Shown here: positions 63,625 to 64,000 of the stretch, in pieces
Position numbering within the stretch: position 1 is the first letter of the stretch
Layout: every line of letters begins with the position of its first letter
NCBI RefSeq assembly: GCF_030656115.1
Contig: NZ_JAUSOO010000123.1
Location: forward strand, 1-64,000
Direction of reading: 5' to 3'
Length of the DNA: 64,000 bases
Source: Hydrogenophaga sp.
GTDB lineage: Bacteria > Pseudomonadota > Gammaproteobacteria > Burkholderiales > Burkholderiaceae_C
Program-made: the position numbers and the translations under genes
Notes under the pieces: generated by a model
The model's input: only the letters and a program-made list of their open reading frames with translations
What the model was told of the DNA's origin: nothing
Databases searched by the model: none

Positions 63625-63639
63625 GATTGTCCGACAATC
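63625..63639. promoter_or_regulatory. GntR/FadR-type palindrome between the divergent acyl-CoA genes
   Basis: GATTGTC-C-GACAATC is a perfect 15-base palindrome in the 86-base gap between the two start codons. The TTGTCNGACAA core is of the kind bound by FadR-subfamily GntR regulators. It would control both genes; no regulator gene is inside the window. Confidence 0.65.
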
Positions 63640-63657
63640 ATTTCAAACACCTTGTTT

Positions 63658-64000
63658 ATGAAAACCCTGACACACAAAGAAACCGCACCCGCTGCCGCCC
63701 ACGGGCTGGATCTGCGGGCACTCACCCGTTGCCTGGCGCCGCACGTGGACGCCGATCTGGCGGGCTTGCAAGCCGAACGCATCAGCGGCGGCCAGTCGAA
63801 CCCCACCTGGCGCCTGTCGAGCGGGGACCGGGCCTGGGTGCTGCGCGCCAAGCCCGGCCCGGTGGCCGGCCTGCTGCCGTCGGCGCACGCCATCGAACGC
63901 GAATTCCGGGTGTTGCAAGCCTTGCGGGGTTCACCGGTGCCGGTGCCGCGAGCCCGTGTGTTGTGCGAAGACGAATCGGTGATCGGGGCGGCTTTTTATG
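63658..64000 (+). CDS. Phosphotransferase family protein (acyl-CoA dehydrogenase-associated), N-terminal part
   Basis: The first 114 residues of an aminoglycoside-phosphotransferase-like kinase; the window ends inside the gene. RISGGQSNPTWRLSSGDRAW is the nucleotide loop, WVLRAKPGP carries the conserved Lys, and LLPSAHAIEREFRVLQALRG is typical of the ACAD10/11-type kinases that accompany acyl-CoA dehydrogenases and are linked to 4-hydroxy acid breakdown. ATG 63658 is 86 bases from the divergent dehydrogenase gene, with an operator-like palindrome between. Confidence 0.85.
   Translation, partial: MKTLTHKETAPAAAHGLDLRALTRCLAPHVDADLAGLQAERISGGQSNPTWRLSSGDRAWVLRAKPGPVAGLLPSAHAIEREFRVLQALRGSPVPVPRARVLCEDESVIGAAFY

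Overview
The window is GC-rich chromosomal DNA that looks like a betaproteobacterium of the order Burkholderiales, most likely family Comamonadaceae. The evidence is the rpsF-priB-rpsR-rplI-dnaB block, an Entner-Doudoroff gene set in place of a phosphofructokinase route, a VC_2705-type acetate symporter locus and the general protein style. This assignment is inference from gene order and sequence; no database search was run.

Layout. 1-946: 3' end of phosphoenolpyruvate synthase, closed by a strong terminator. 1099-12157: a carbon-sensing and acetate-type uptake locus. It holds a small membrane protein, an SLC5-transporter/histidine-kinase fusion (CrbS/CbrA type), a stand-alone receiver, a membrane-anchored pseudo-kinase fused to a DnaQ-like exonuclease, a CBS/nucleotidyltransferase protein (opposite strand), a YggT-like protein, a TPR protein, and the DUF4212 plus SLC5 symporter pair. 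12241-15507: ribosomal/primosomal operon, then dnaB. 15844-23132 (minus strand): zwf-pgl-edd-eda-pgi-mgsA, with a HexR-like operator filling the promoter spacer in front of zwf. 23246-29272: a fructose-type ABC locus (divergent kinase; binding protein, permease, ATPase, mutarotase, ROK regulator).

29423-36138: a two-partner secretion system (TpsB, then a 1354-residue TpsA with YDG/MBG repeats) followed by an L,D-transpeptidase-like protein. 36235-39172: an overlapping gene pair, a P-loop ATPase and a TPR protein, that looks like a STAND-type signalling NTPase split over two genes. This is the least explained cassette in the window. 39278-57884 (minus strand): aglR, aglEFGAK-like alpha-glucoside uptake and hydrolysis, then glgB-glgX-pgm-glgC-glgA-glgP, linking sugar import to glycogen synthesis and breakdown. 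58047-58964: a porin whose upstream region carries two copies of the LacI-type palindrome seen in front of aglE, and two abutting palindromes resembling the operator at the fructose promoter. 59370-62283: an orphan ABC ATPase, miaA and an MFS exporter. 62333-64000: a 3-hydroxyacyl-CoA dehydrogenase divergent from a truncated phosphotransferase, with a GntR-like palindrome between them.

How the parts fit: fructose and alpha-glucosides enter through two ABC systems and probably the shared porin. Glucose-6-phosphate and fructose-6-phosphate meet at Pgi and flow through Zwf-Pgl-Edd-Eda, with glycogen as the storage branch. The three AT-rich islands (about 23150-23195, 24260-24310 and 59030-59240) all coincide with sugar-regulatory palindromes. 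No tRNA, rRNA, CRISPR array, insertion sequence or prophage gene was seen. Large antisense open frames are codon-bias shadows and were left out.
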